A stretch of DNA of 20,592 bases from NCBI GenBank assembly GCA_029250385.1, contig JAQXFJ010000112.1, forward strand, positions 1-20,592, in the 5' to 3' direction. Source of the DNA: Candidatus Poseidoniaceae archaeon. GTDB taxonomy: Archaea; Thermoplasmatota; Poseidoniia; Poseidoniales; Poseidoniaceae. The translations under genes were made by a program, and so were the position numbers. This document shows, one piece after another, positions 1 to 7,919 of the stretch (position 1 is the first letter of the stretch; each line of letters begins with the position of its first letter). Under the pieces are notes generated by a model. It saw only the letters and a list, made by a program, of their open reading frames with translations, was not told where the DNA came from and did not search any database.

Positions 1-43
1 CACAGTGTATCTTTTACCATCATCTAATGCCCCTTCTGTAAAA

Positions 44-490
44 ATGTCAAAACTCAGTCAAGATATACTAAGCCGCTTACCGCCTTACATTAGTGAGAGA
101 TTACTGTCTATCTGTGAAAAATTGAATACCTTCGAGATTACAGAACTTACCATGAATCTAGTTAGAGGACTCAGAGAGGCAAACGAATCACAAATCTTGG
201 TTAAGGCCGTCAATGGTGAAAGTAAAGTTTACCTGAACACTGACGATTCTGCACTGCCAATTATTGGGATTTGGGTTGCTAATAAAAGTCACTTCTTGGG
301 CCAGTTAAATGGCCTACAAGATGCTATTCAGGAGTTGTTAGTTGAACCATTAGTGGGTCAAATAATTGATTATTCAGATGACTTTTCAACATCTTTTCAA
401 TCTGCATTATGGCAACTTGCTGCTGTTATCTGGAATCATAATTGCTCAACCCCAAATGAGCAATATGCGATACAATCGAAGCTTTTTTGA
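44..490 (+). CDS. Uncharacterised protein, first gene of the PolB2-like cluster; 5' end uncertain
   Basis: I do not recognise this protein. The frame is open to the left edge of the window. The ATG at 44 gives 148 residues and a plausible N-terminus (MSKLSQDILSRLPPYISERL), but a GTG at 5 is in frame and the true start may lie outside the window. The product looks soluble: amphipathic helices fill the first 45 residues, followed by a short stretch likely to be beta (ILVKAVNGESKVYLN), then further mixed structure. I see no signal peptide, membrane segment or metal motif. It ends 57 bases before the next small gene, on the same strand as the polymerase, so co-transcription with the polymerase is likely. 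A role linked to that polymerase is inferred from position alone. Confidence 0.55.
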   Translation: MSKLSQDILSRLPPYISERLLSICEKLNTFEITELTMNLVRGLREANESQILVKAVNGESKVYLNTDDSALPIIGIWVANKSHFLGQLNGLQDAIQELLVEPLVGQIIDYSDDFSTSFQSALWQLAAVIWNHNCSTPNEQYAIQSKLF

Positions 491-547
491 TCGGTCCACC
501 GTTTCATTTTTAGTTTAACTAATCCATGCTACAGGGTCTTGGAAAAG

Positions 548-838
548 ATGGTCTTCCACCTCGGTCAATTTTGGTTAATGGGCCGAACAGTACCAACATG
601 GCGAAACCGCATAGAAGCAGAATTATCAGCATTGGATAATTTTGAACGTTCTCTTAGTACAGCCGACAAACTTGCTCTTGCGAGGCTGAAAAATGGCGTT
701 AGGACTCGCAGAACAGCTGGTGGTATGATGCCAGCTCATGATTCTTGGAAGCCAATGCTATTGTCGATGTTACTCGAATGTTATTCGCGCATTGATGAAC
801 TTGAACGAACTATTGACCATATAATTGCAGAAGAGTGA
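548..838 (+). CDS. Small uncharacterised helical protein, overlaps polymerase start
   Basis: This is a protein of about 96 residues that I cannot assign to a family. It is predicted to be mostly helical and is rich in Arg and Leu, with a basic middle (RLKNGVRTRRTAGG) and a heptad-like C-terminus (CYSRIDELERTIDHIIAEE) that could form a short coiled coil. The ATG at 548 is preferred; a TTG at 539 is in frame but has no clear ribosome site. Its stop codon lies inside the start region of the polymerase gene (14-base overlap with the TTG at 825), which suggests translational coupling and a related function. A small DNA-binding or polymerase-accessory role is a guess from the basic residues and the overlap. 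The reading frame itself is well supported by its tight packing. Confidence 0.6.
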   Translation: MVFHLGQFWLMGRTVPTWRNRIEAELSALDNFERSLSTADKLALARLKNGVRTRRTAGGMMPAHDSWKPMLLSMLLECYSRIDELERTIDHIIAEE

Positions 839-3254
839 TGTCTTGAACGGTTGGATTATTGATGCTCAACTAGGCGATGATGGTACTTCTATCGATGTAT
901 GGATGTATGTCGATAAGGTTGGAGTTCAGCGGATAATTGTGCCATGGTGTGCATCAATTCATATTCACGCAACCAAAAATCATCTGATTAATTTGGCTAG
1001 CTGGCTTGAATACCAAGAAATCAGTCAGCGTTTTTGTGTTGGTTCAATGCGGTTCATCCGCCGAAGATTATCACTTGATCAATACGAGATGCATGATGTA
1101 CTCGAGGTGGATATGACCGATAGTCGAGCAATAAGACGTCTGGCTCAGCATATTGAATCAAGAGGAGAATTCCATCGCCACACATTGTACTCAGTAGATG
1201 CACACTTAGCTCAACGGTTTTTTGTTGAACACAACATCGGTCCGTTTCAACATGTAAATTGGAACGGGCATCAGTTCACCATTGTCGATGAAAGTGACGA
1301 ATGGCCGCAACTAACTCAGTTAGCAATGGAGTTTCACTACCATTCGACAGACGGCTTTGAAACCATAGACTCTCACCTAGAACAAGTGAAATTAACACTG
1401 TACTCTAGTGGCGATAACAGTGTTATTACCGCTGCTGAAGAGATTAGTCATGGCACTTCAACTACCACTTTTTTACAACAATTACAATCGGCAATAGTTC
1501 GGTTAAACCCCGACATTATTCTAACTCAAGGCGGCGATTCATTACACTTCCCGGTGCTGCAAAAGCTCAGCAAACAGTCAAACACAGACTTTTCATTCAG
1601 TCGAAAAACCTCCACATTAAAGGCAAGAACGATGTCTAGAGTGGTACATTCTTACGGGCAAGTAATTCGCAAAGACAGTTATTTTCCAATACATGGTCGT
1701 TTACACATCGATCAACAAGCTAGTTTCATCGTTAGAGAAGGAGGTATACTTGGTTTGTTTGAATTAGCACGCCATTCGAGGCAATCTCCCCAAGATATCT
1801 CACGCTTATCTCCAGGTTCAGTAATCAGTGCAATACAAATGCGTATTGCCATGGAAGATGGTATTCTAGTGCCGTGGAAAAAGAATCGTCCAGAAGATAC
1901 GAAAACCGCTTGGGAATTGATGATGGCAGACCGTGGTGGTCTGTATCTGGACAGTAAACCAGGTCTCTATACAGATGTAATTGAACTTGATTTTGCTAGT
2001 CTATTTCCCAGTATTATTGCTACCCGTAACATATCTCCTGAGACGCTTAATTGTGCTTGTTGCCAACCATCAGGGGAGACAATAACTAACTCAAATCTGT
2101 TACCGCTCAATATTGAACTCGCCAGTCAAGAAATCCGCCGCCGGCATTTAGAGGAACGAATTGGTACTGGACTATTTCCTTCTATCAATTCAGGGGCACT
2201 ACCAGTACCCGGTTTATCATCTCATACTTGCGGCCGTAACCATGGTTTTCTTGGGCGGGTCGTAGCGCCAATAATCGAACGCCGACGTGAATTAAAAACT
2301 CAAATATTACACAAAGGCGACCGCTTTGACAAACAACAAAATGCGTTGAAATGGTTATTAGTGACCTGCTTTGGCTATACTGGATACAAAAATGCCCGGT
2401 TTGGTAGAATCGAAGCCCATGAAGCAATCTGTGCTTGGGCCCGTGAAATATTATTGCAAACGATTGCGATGGCTGAACAAGCAGGCTGGACAGTACTACA
2501 TGCTATCGTTGATTGTGTGTGGATTGAGAATAAAGCAGTCAAAACTAGAGCAGAGAAATTACACCAAGCGCAATCATTAGCCCGGCGTATTAGTCAAGCG
2601 ATAGGTATTCCACTAGAATTTGAGGACATGTATCATTTCATTGGATTCTTACCAAGTCGAATGCATGGTGCAGGCTCACTAACTAAGTATTGGGCATATG
2701 GTGAGAAAGGGTTAAAATTACGCGGAATTGAAGCAAGGCAACATTCAACGTGTAAGTGGGTGAAGAATTTACAAAATATGGCCTTGCAGATTCTAATCGA
2801 TTGTGTTGGCCAAGGAATTAATTTGGCTAGTAAACAGGTGCCAAATACCATTTCTGCAATGCTCCACGAGCAACTAAATTTGCTGAATAACAGTGACGTA
2901 AAATTGGCTGATTTGGTTGTTTCTCGCCGAGTTACCAAAACACTGAATCAGTTTACTACCTCAACTCTAACTCATTCTGCTTTACTACGCGCTGACAGTC
3001 TTGGCCATCAGATACTGCCCGGGCGCAAAGCTAGATTTGTTGTTGTTAAGCCTGCTAATAATCATCCGATGAATCGAGTAATCTTAGTCGAAGAAATTGC
3101 TACAACTAATGGTGTGAAAATAGATTACCAGTATTATCATGACTTGGCAGTTCGTGCAACTTGGGCCATTCTAGCGCCATTTGGCTGGTCTGATGAAGAA
3201 ATTAAAGTAGGCAGTAAGACCACTACATTACTTGATTTTATGACAACTCAATGA
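825..3254 (+). CDS. Family-B DNA polymerase, PolB2-like, with degenerate exonuclease motifs
   Basis: The product is an 809-residue archaeal family-B DNA polymerase. Motif A is intact (LDFASLFPS, catalytic Asp389). Motif B appears as LKWLLVTCFGYTGY (about 508-521), with Thr-Cys where Asn-Ser is usual. Motif C reads HAIVDCVW (559-566): the second Asp (563) is kept, but the first is Ile561. All three exonuclease motifs are lost. The DIE of Exo I reads EFH (169-171), Exo II has Gly236 and His241 for Asn and Asp, and Exo III has Val303 and Gly307 for Tyr and Asp. A Cys-rich stretch (CACC, then TCGRNHGF) sits between motifs A and B. This pattern fits the PolB2 lineage, once called inactivated and later linked to lesion bypass in Sulfolobus. 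The start is uncertain: TTG 825 or TTG 843, the latter giving MNGWIIDAQ. Confidence 0.85.
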   Translation: MQKSDVLNGWIIDAQLGDDGTSIDVWMYVDKVGVQRIIVPWCASIHIHATKNHLINLASWLEYQEISQRFCVGSMRFIRRRLSLDQYEMHDVLEVDMTDSRAIRRLAQHIESRGEFHRHTLYSVDAHLAQRFFVEHNIGPFQHVNWNGHQFTIVDESDEWPQLTQLAMEFHYHSTDGFETIDSHLEQVKLTLYSSGDNSVITAAEEISHGTSTTTFLQQLQSAIVRLNPDIILTQGGDSLHFPVLQKLSKQSNTDFSFSRKTSTLKARTMSRVVHSYGQVIRKDSYFPIHGRLHIDQQASFIVREGGILGLFELARHSRQSPQDISRLSPGSVISAIQMRIAMEDGILVPWKKNRPEDTKTAWELMMADRGGLYLDSKPGLYTDVIELDFASLFPSIIATRNISPETLNCACCQPSGETITNSNLLPLNIELASQEIRRRHLEERIGTGLFPSINSGALPVPGLSSHTCGRNHGFLGRVVAPIIERRRELKTQILHKGDRFDKQQNALKWLLVTCFGYTGYKNARFGRIEAHEAICAWAREILLQTIAMAEQAGWTVLHAIVDCVWIENKAVKTRAEKLHQAQSLARRISQAIGIPLEFEDMYHFIGFLPSRMHGAGSLTKYWAYGEKGLKLRGIEARQHSTCKWVKNLQNMALQILIDCVGQGINLASKQVPNTISAMLHEQLNLLNNSDVKLADLVVSRRVTKTLNQFTTSTLTHSALLRADSLGHQILPGRKARFVVVKPANNHPMNRVILVEEIATTNGVKIDYQYYHDLAVRATWAILAPFGWSDEEIKVGSKTTTLLDFMTTQ

Positions 3255-3996
3255 GTGATTCTATCTCTTCATTAGAACCATGCTGCAGCATTATTTGTTG
3301 ATGAAAAATTCTACTGAAACTCTGCTGTAAGGTTTCTTGTTCTACTGCTAATTCTCGATATCCCGACGTGCCGCTAGGGTGGTGCAATAGGCGTGTTCTA
3401 CTTGTTTTACCGCGCACCTCAGTTCTACCAGTTAATCGTTGAGGGCAGTTTTTTTCAATCATTTTCAGTAGAGTAGCATGTCGTTTTGAGTAAGGCTTTG
3501 ATGAAGTGATCAAAATTATTGCGATGTGATATTTACTAGCACAATGGGCAAGATGGTGCAAGGACTTTTTCAATAATGCACGTGCCTCACGATCTTTCAC
3601 TTGTTCATCTAAGTGCATGACTACGGGGCCATCAATGACCACTAATTTCGCTTTTGTAATACTTATCTCATTAGCCAATCTCTCAATTAATGCTGAGAAT
3701 TGATGCACGGTAAAACCGCGTCCAACAAATAGATTATGCAGTAAATTGTTAGATTCAGGAATATTGCTCGGTAAACATTTTATTATCCGTGCAGGATTAA
3801 AGCGGCATGCACCATCAATCCAATGGACATATTCTCCATTAAGCAGTGCTATAGCAGCCCATGCTTCAGCATAACTGCGCATTGCTTTACCACCAAACCC
3901 ACTGCCAGATAGCTGATACAACTCTCCTATTCTAGGGGCTATTTGTTGTTCATCAATGGCTTTCTCAAACAATGCAGGTTGGTGCTTGCTAGACAT
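3238..3996 (-). CDS. RecA/RadA-fold ATPase-like protein with altered Walker A
   Basis: This 252-residue protein has the layout of a RecA-superfamily core. After a short N-terminal arm, GELYQLSGSGFGGKA (24-38) carries a Walker A of the form GxxxxGK, but with Ala38 where Ser or Thr normally binds the Mg-nucleotide. A strand with an acidic end follows (YVHWIDG, 56-62), then a Walker B-like hydrophobic strand KLVVIDG (117-123, Asp122), then another core strand (IAIILITSSKPYSKRH). It is shorter than RadA and lacks the N-terminal HhH domain, so it resembles RadB-like paralogs or bacterial ImuA. Its 3' end overlaps that of the polymerase by 17 bases, tail-to-tail. I infer a recombinase-like accessory partner of the polymerase; ATPase activity is doubtful. 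It could also be a divergent RadB. Confidence 0.65.
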   Translation of the reverse strand: MSSKHQPALFEKAIDEQQIAPRIGELYQLSGSGFGGKAMRSYAEAWAAIALLNGEYVHWIDGACRFNPARIIKCLPSNIPESNNLLHNLFVGRGFTVHQFSALIERLANEISITKAKLVVIDGPVVMHLDEQVKDREARALLKKSLHHLAHCASKYHIAIILITSSKPYSKRHATLLKMIEKNCPQRLTGRTEVRGKTSRTRLLHHPSGTSGYRELAVEQETLQQSFSRIFHQQIMLQHGSNEEIESLIELS

Positions 3997-4014
3997 GACA
4001 TAATCTGGTGACTC

Positions 4015-4024
4015 TATCTAAAAA
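4015..4024 (-). promoter_or_regulatory. Candidate TATA box for the RecA-like gene
   Basis: Read on the minus strand, the sequence is TTTTTAGATA and ends 18 bases before the ATG at 3996. That distance fits an archaeal TATA element driving a leaderless or nearly leaderless transcript. No Shine-Dalgarno sequence precedes the start. The match to the archaeal consensus is only moderate. Confidence 0.3.
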
Positions 4025-4149
4025 GGATTGATTAGTGACCTTAGGTGAAAGTAAAAATGAATCGTGATAATTGTGGTAAATATCTAAGTTTGGAGTCAAG
4101 CGATAGCAGTATGGAATTATGCAGATATTTATTTACAAAAATGATTGGG

Positions 4150-4158
4150 TTTATATTA
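4150..4158 (+). promoter_or_regulatory. Candidate TATA box for the DUF457-like gene
   Basis: TTTATATTA is close to the archaeal TATA consensus. Its centre lies about 23 bases before the ATG at 4177, which fits a leaderless transcript. It falls inside the longer open frame that begins at 4045, so it argues that translation begins at 4177 and not upstream. Confidence 0.5.
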
Positions 4159-4176
4159 TTCAAGGTAGTCGAAAGC

Positions 4177-4746
4177 ATGGATTTTTTGTTTCACGGACTT
4201 GTTGGTGCAATCATCGGTGAATGTGCGCCAAAAAGCATCAAAAACCGGCGCACTAAAGGAGCTTTAGCGGCGATGAGCCCAGACTTGGCCAACATACCAT
4301 TGTACCTCTACTTGGGCATGAAAACCGATAGTTTCATGTGGATTCCAAGCGCTGAAGACTTCTATGAGAACATGTGGATTACCGAACATTGGTCGTGGAT
4401 GCTGTGGAATATTAGCCATAGTTTCTTATTCTTAGGTCTAATCTTGGCTCCCATAATCTATCGTTCGAGATATAGTAATTTGATCAGTGTTGGTTATCTA
4501 TCACATCTACTTTTGGACATACCTTCTCATTCAGGAGTTTGGAGTGTCCAACCGATGTGGCCAATTGGAGTGTACAGCTCGGGGTGGTTTGATGCTTGGG
4601 CTTGGAATGCAGAACAAATCTTGACTTACTCAATGTTGCCATTGATTGTTTGGGTATTCGTAAAATACCTACGTGATTACCAGTATATTGTATGGCCTTC
4701 AGAAGTTACTAAACGACTGAATAATAGTAACAAATCTCAACGCTAA
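4177..4746 (+). CDS. DUF457/YdjM-like membrane protein, predicted metal-dependent hydrolase
   Basis: The product, about 189 residues from ATG 4177, has the pattern of the YdjM/DUF457 family of membrane-embedded putative metal-dependent hydrolases: FHGLVGAIIGE at the N-terminus, SPDLANIP after the first loop, ISHSFLFLG in the middle and HLLLDIPSHSG after it. The conserved His and Asp at membrane-segment ends are the likely metal ligands. Three to four hydrophobic segments are visible. Substrates are not established for this family, so no reaction is claimed. The frame extends upstream to 4045, but those 44 residues have no family character and contain a good TATA box, so I chose 4177. It sits between the polymerase module and the heme cluster, with no obvious functional tie to either. 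Confidence 0.75.
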   Translation: MDFLFHGLVGAIIGECAPKSIKNRRTKGALAAMSPDLANIPLYLYLGMKTDSFMWIPSAEDFYENMWITEHWSWMLWNISHSFLFLGLILAPIIYRSRYSNLISVGYLSHLLLDIPSHSGVWSVQPMWPIGVYSSGWFDAWAWNAEQILTYSMLPLIVWVFVKYLRDYQYIVWPSEVTKRLNNSNKSQR

Positions 4747-4829
4747 AATAATCAAAAATGGTGATGATATTGAATTCATTTGAACCTATCAGACCGACCT
4801 TGATAAGGGTGGACTGCGCGCAAGGTATA

Positions 4830-4838
4830 GGAGAGGAG
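4830..4838 (+). promoter_or_regulatory. Strong ribosome binding site of hemA
   Basis: GGAGAGGAG ends 4 bases before the ATG at 4843. It fixes the hemA start and shows that this first gene of the heme cluster is translated from a leadered mRNA. The promoter must lie upstream in 4747-4829, where I see only a weak AT-rich stretch (about 4744-4757) and no convincing TATA box. Confidence 0.75.
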
Positions 4839-4842
4839 ATAT

Positions 4843-6231
4843 ATGGTTAATTTAGGCCAACCTAATATTGACTTGACGCGCTTCCTCAACGAATCTCCGG
4901 TTCACGAAATTGATGGGCAAAAAGTTGACGCTATGAGTTTAATTAATAGCGTAAGCATGATTTCAATGAAGCTTGACTCCAACAATGTTGAACATGTGAA
5001 ATATTTGACAACTGAAGGGCTTGCAAAGAAACAACGATTAGAGTTTATCAAGAAAATACGCGATAAACTTGGAGCCGACCTGTTTGAATTATCTACCTGT
5101 AATAGAGTAGTTTATGTTGGGTTTGGGGTTGATTGTGATGAATTAGAATCCAGTGTTCTAGCCAGCACATCTCTTGACGATGCACCATTTGACCGCTTTA
5201 CTGGCATTGATGTTTGGCGCCAGTTAGTCAAAGTGTGCAGCGGATTAGATTCGTTTATGATTGGTGAATTACAAGTCATGTCACAATTTAGGGGCTCTGT
5301 TGCCTGGCACCGCAAGCATGGTTTAACCAGCGACGTCAACGGTTCATTTTTCGATCACGTTATTTCGGCAAACCGGGTCATTAGGCGAGAATTTGGTTTC
5401 AACAAAACGACGGAGTCAATGCTTAACCTTGCGACAACGGCTTTGGAGGAAGTAGTTTCAAAGAATCCACATTCAATCTCAGTAGTTCTAGGCTTTGGTG
5501 AAATGGGTTGCAAAGCAGTAGAAGTATTGCTAGACTTAGGACAAACCGACATCACCGTAATCTCTAGGTCTCCAGATGAATCTGCAAAGCGTAACCCAGA
5601 GATAGCGGCTAAAGTTAAAATTATGACGCTTGATCAGTGGAAGGAACTTAATCACCAACCATCGCTGATAATCTCAACAATCCGCAACACGGTAGCGACT
5701 TATAATTCAAGCAATCCAATACCGACAACAGCTCCAGCCAAGATAATGGATTTCTCTTGGCCGCCATCCATTGATCCAACAGGTATTGGTGCTAATCAAG
5801 ACCTAATGGGAATGGTGCATTGGATTAAAATCGCCCACAAGTTAGGCGTCGAGTGGGATTATTCATCAACCATCGAAAGAAGTGAATTGATGATCACCGA
5901 TATTCAACAACGGTTTATGTCAGCATTGACTGACAGAACCCAAGCCAAATTTAGGTCATTCATGTATCAGACACTTGAATCATTATCTAAACAATGGGTG
6001 GATTATGAACATGCTATTGAATCTGAGGCACAACTTGAAGCCTTTTCTCGCGAGATTGCCACTTGGCTATGCAATCAAGACGGGCCTTTTGCCACCGGTG
6101 AATTAGGCAATATGGTATTATCAACCGATAGACCAATCAATCCAACTCTTCTTAAGAGGGTGGCTAGTGATGTGACTGAGACGATTATTCGCATCAATGA
6201 AAAGTCAACTCTTTCGGAGGTTACGCATTGA
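4843..6231 (+). CDS. hemA: Glutamyl-tRNA reductase
   Basis: This enzyme reduces glutamyl-tRNA(Glu) with NADPH to glutamate-1-semialdehyde, the first committed step of C5 tetrapyrrole synthesis. The catalytic Cys86 lies in FELSTCNRVVYVG. The substrate-binding segment GLDSFMIGELQVMSQFRG follows, then the Rossmann nucleotide site VVLGFGEMGCKAVEVLLDLG, and a helical dimerisation domain fills the last 130 residues. The length (462) is slightly above the usual 410-430, and about 35 residues precede the first recognisable strand (ISMKLDSNN), an unusual N-terminal extension. The strong ribosome site supports the chosen ATG. The gene leads the heme operon, and its stop overlaps the hemC start in TTGA. 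It probably passes its unstable product to HemL, encoded in the same operon. Confidence 0.95.
   Translation: MVNLGQPNIDLTRFLNESPVHEIDGQKVDAMSLINSVSMISMKLDSNNVEHVKYLTTEGLAKKQRLEFIKKIRDKLGADLFELSTCNRVVYVGFGVDCDELESSVLASTSLDDAPFDRFTGIDVWRQLVKVCSGLDSFMIGELQVMSQFRGSVAWHRKHGLTSDVNGSFFDHVISANRVIRREFGFNKTTESMLNLATTALEEVVSKNPHSISVVLGFGEMGCKAVEVLLDLGQTDITVISRSPDESAKRNPEIAAKVKIMTLDQWKELNHQPSLIISTIRNTVATYNSSNPIPTTAPAKIMDFSWPPSIDPTGIGANQDLMGMVHWIKIAHKLGVEWDYSSTIERSELMITDIQQRFMSALTDRTQAKFRSFMYQTLESLSKQWVDYEHAIESEAQLEAFSREIATWLCNQDGPFATGELGNMVLSTDRPINPTLLKRVASDVTETIIRINEKSTLSEVTH
6216..6220 (+). promoter_or_regulatory. Ribosome binding site selecting the TTG start of hemC-hemD
   Basis: GGAGG lies inside the end of hemA with a 7-base spacer to TTG 6228. 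It supports a non-ATG start that overlaps the hemA stop codon, and hence translational coupling. Confidence 0.7.
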
Positions 6232-7919
6232 CCCAAATAAAAATCGGGACTAGAACCTCAACACTTGCAATGTGGCAGGCCAATAAGGTCCGCCAAATAC
6301 TACACGATAATGGTTGTAAAACTGAAATTGTCGGAATTTCTTCACAAGGAGACAAATCTCTTGGTGGTGACCTAGCATCAACTGTTGGCCAATTTATTCA
6401 TGCAGTAGACCGCGAATTAATGTCGGGAAATATCGATATTGCAGTGCATTCTAGCAAAGATGTTCCAGTAAAAATTTCTGATGAAATCGTCAATTTGGCT
6501 TATCTTGAACGTGGTTGTACCAATGATCTACTTATTTTTCCCAAATCAAAAGGTCACCTTTCATTAGGTGATTTACTTGACACCGATCACACTTCATCAT
6601 TACTTGAAGCGCTAGCGGTTATTCCTAAATCAGGGACAGTTGGTACGGTTTCCGGAAGAAGACAATCCTTCATTTTATCACAACGTCCAGACGTTATCCC
6701 AATAGCTGTAAGAGGACAGGTAGAAACAAGATTGAAAAGACTACGAGAAGGCAGAGTCGATGCGATAGTTTTGGCTGAGATTGGCCTTTTGAGATTACAT
6801 CAAATTGACGCTTTAGAGGATTGGATTCTTGACTTTAGCGCGGTGCGAATTAGTGATGAGCAGTGGCCTACTGCACCAGGCCAAGGTGCGATTTCCGTCC
6901 ATTGCCGAGCCTCAGATATAGATATGCTCAACCATTTGAGGACAGCATTAAATCACCAAAAAACTGCAGACGATGTAAGTAAAGAGCGTGAAATACTGAC
7001 CTCGGTAGGTGGCGGTTGTCAATATCCGGCTGGGATTAAGGTCGATGGTGATAACGTTTCAGTACAAGTTTCTCCGCAAAACTGGCGTGAAGTATTTTGC
7101 CAAGGTTTGAAATTTGACAGCATGAAATATCACGGACCATTGAACAAGCTGGAAATCAATTTACCTAATACCCAGATAAGTCCAACTCAACAATTTGACA
7201 ATGGCCCTAAATTAATCTCCACATTAAATTCAAATCGATTAGCAAGAATCCTACAAAATGACGGAATTAACGTCGTGAATCAGCCGGTCATCGAACTAAT
7301 TCCTAAGGCTGATAATTGGCCAAGTGAATTTATTGATGATTCCGTCTCTCGTTCGCAATGGCCTTATCTGGTATTGACCTCACCGTTCGCCGCTAAGTGT
7401 GCTATTGAAATGGCCAAAACAAACGATGATTTGAATCGTATTCAATGGCTAGCAATTGGTGAAGGGACAGCAAGAGCATGTTTCATGCGTGGTGTCACGG
7501 TATCAATTTGTGCTAAATCGAGAGATTCAGTCGAACTTACCGAGTTTATCAAGCATAAAATTGAGCGCAACATAACTCTGATGATACCACGTTCCAATGT
7601 CGGCTCGACGACTTTTGTTGACGGCCTAACGGAATTAGGTTTCAATGTCCAAACATGGGTTGGCTATCAGAACCAAGCCAAGCAAGTCGACAAGATGCCA
7701 GTTGCTGATAATGATGTATTGCTACTATCTTCACCATCTTCTGCCCGTGCTTGGGTCGAAAATGACCTACCCATACCTAAAAATATACTGTGTATGGGCA
7801 AAGCATCACAAGAGGAGATAGAATCACTGCAAGATTTCGCGAACTCAACAGTCGAAGTTTTACAGGGACCAACCGCCGAATTTGTCGCTAAATGGTGGAA
7901 ATCAGCAAGGGGTGAGTAA
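6228..7919 (+). CDS. hemC-hemD: Porphobilinogen deaminase / uroporphyrinogen-III synthase fusion
   Basis: This 563-residue protein joins two consecutive enzymes. Residues 1 to about 300 are HemC, which links four porphobilinogens into hydroxymethylbilane. It shows KIGTRTSTLAMWQANKV at the start, VHSSKDVP with the catalytic Asp, SGRRQSF and AVRGQVETRL for cofactor and substrate contacts, and GGGCQYPAG with the dipyrromethane-cofactor Cys264. Residues about 320 to 563 are HemD, which closes the ring with inversion of ring D. It is recognised by its two-lobed pattern, including PYLVLTSPFAA, LAIGEGTARA, LMIPRSNVG and VLLLSSPSSARAW. The start is TTG 6228, supported by GGAGG. hemB abuts directly downstream. 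The fusion may channel the unstable hydroxymethylbilane. Confidence 0.93.
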   Translation: MTQIKIGTRTSTLAMWQANKVRQILHDNGCKTEIVGISSQGDKSLGGDLASTVGQFIHAVDRELMSGNIDIAVHSSKDVPVKISDEIVNLAYLERGCTNDLLIFPKSKGHLSLGDLLDTDHTSSLLEALAVIPKSGTVGTVSGRRQSFILSQRPDVIPIAVRGQVETRLKRLREGRVDAIVLAEIGLLRLHQIDALEDWILDFSAVRISDEQWPTAPGQGAISVHCRASDIDMLNHLRTALNHQKTADDVSKEREILTSVGGGCQYPAGIKVDGDNVSVQVSPQNWREVFCQGLKFDSMKYHGPLNKLEINLPNTQISPTQQFDNGPKLISTLNSNRLARILQNDGINVVNQPVIELIPKADNWPSEFIDDSVSRSQWPYLVLTSPFAAKCAIEMAKTNDDLNRIQWLAIGEGTARACFMRGVTVSICAKSRDSVELTEFIKHKIERNITLMIPRSNVGSTTFVDGLTELGFNVQTWVGYQNQAKQVDKMPVADNDVLLLSSPSSARAWVENDLPIPKNILCMGKASQEEIESLQDFANSTVEVLQGPTAEFVAKWWKSARGE

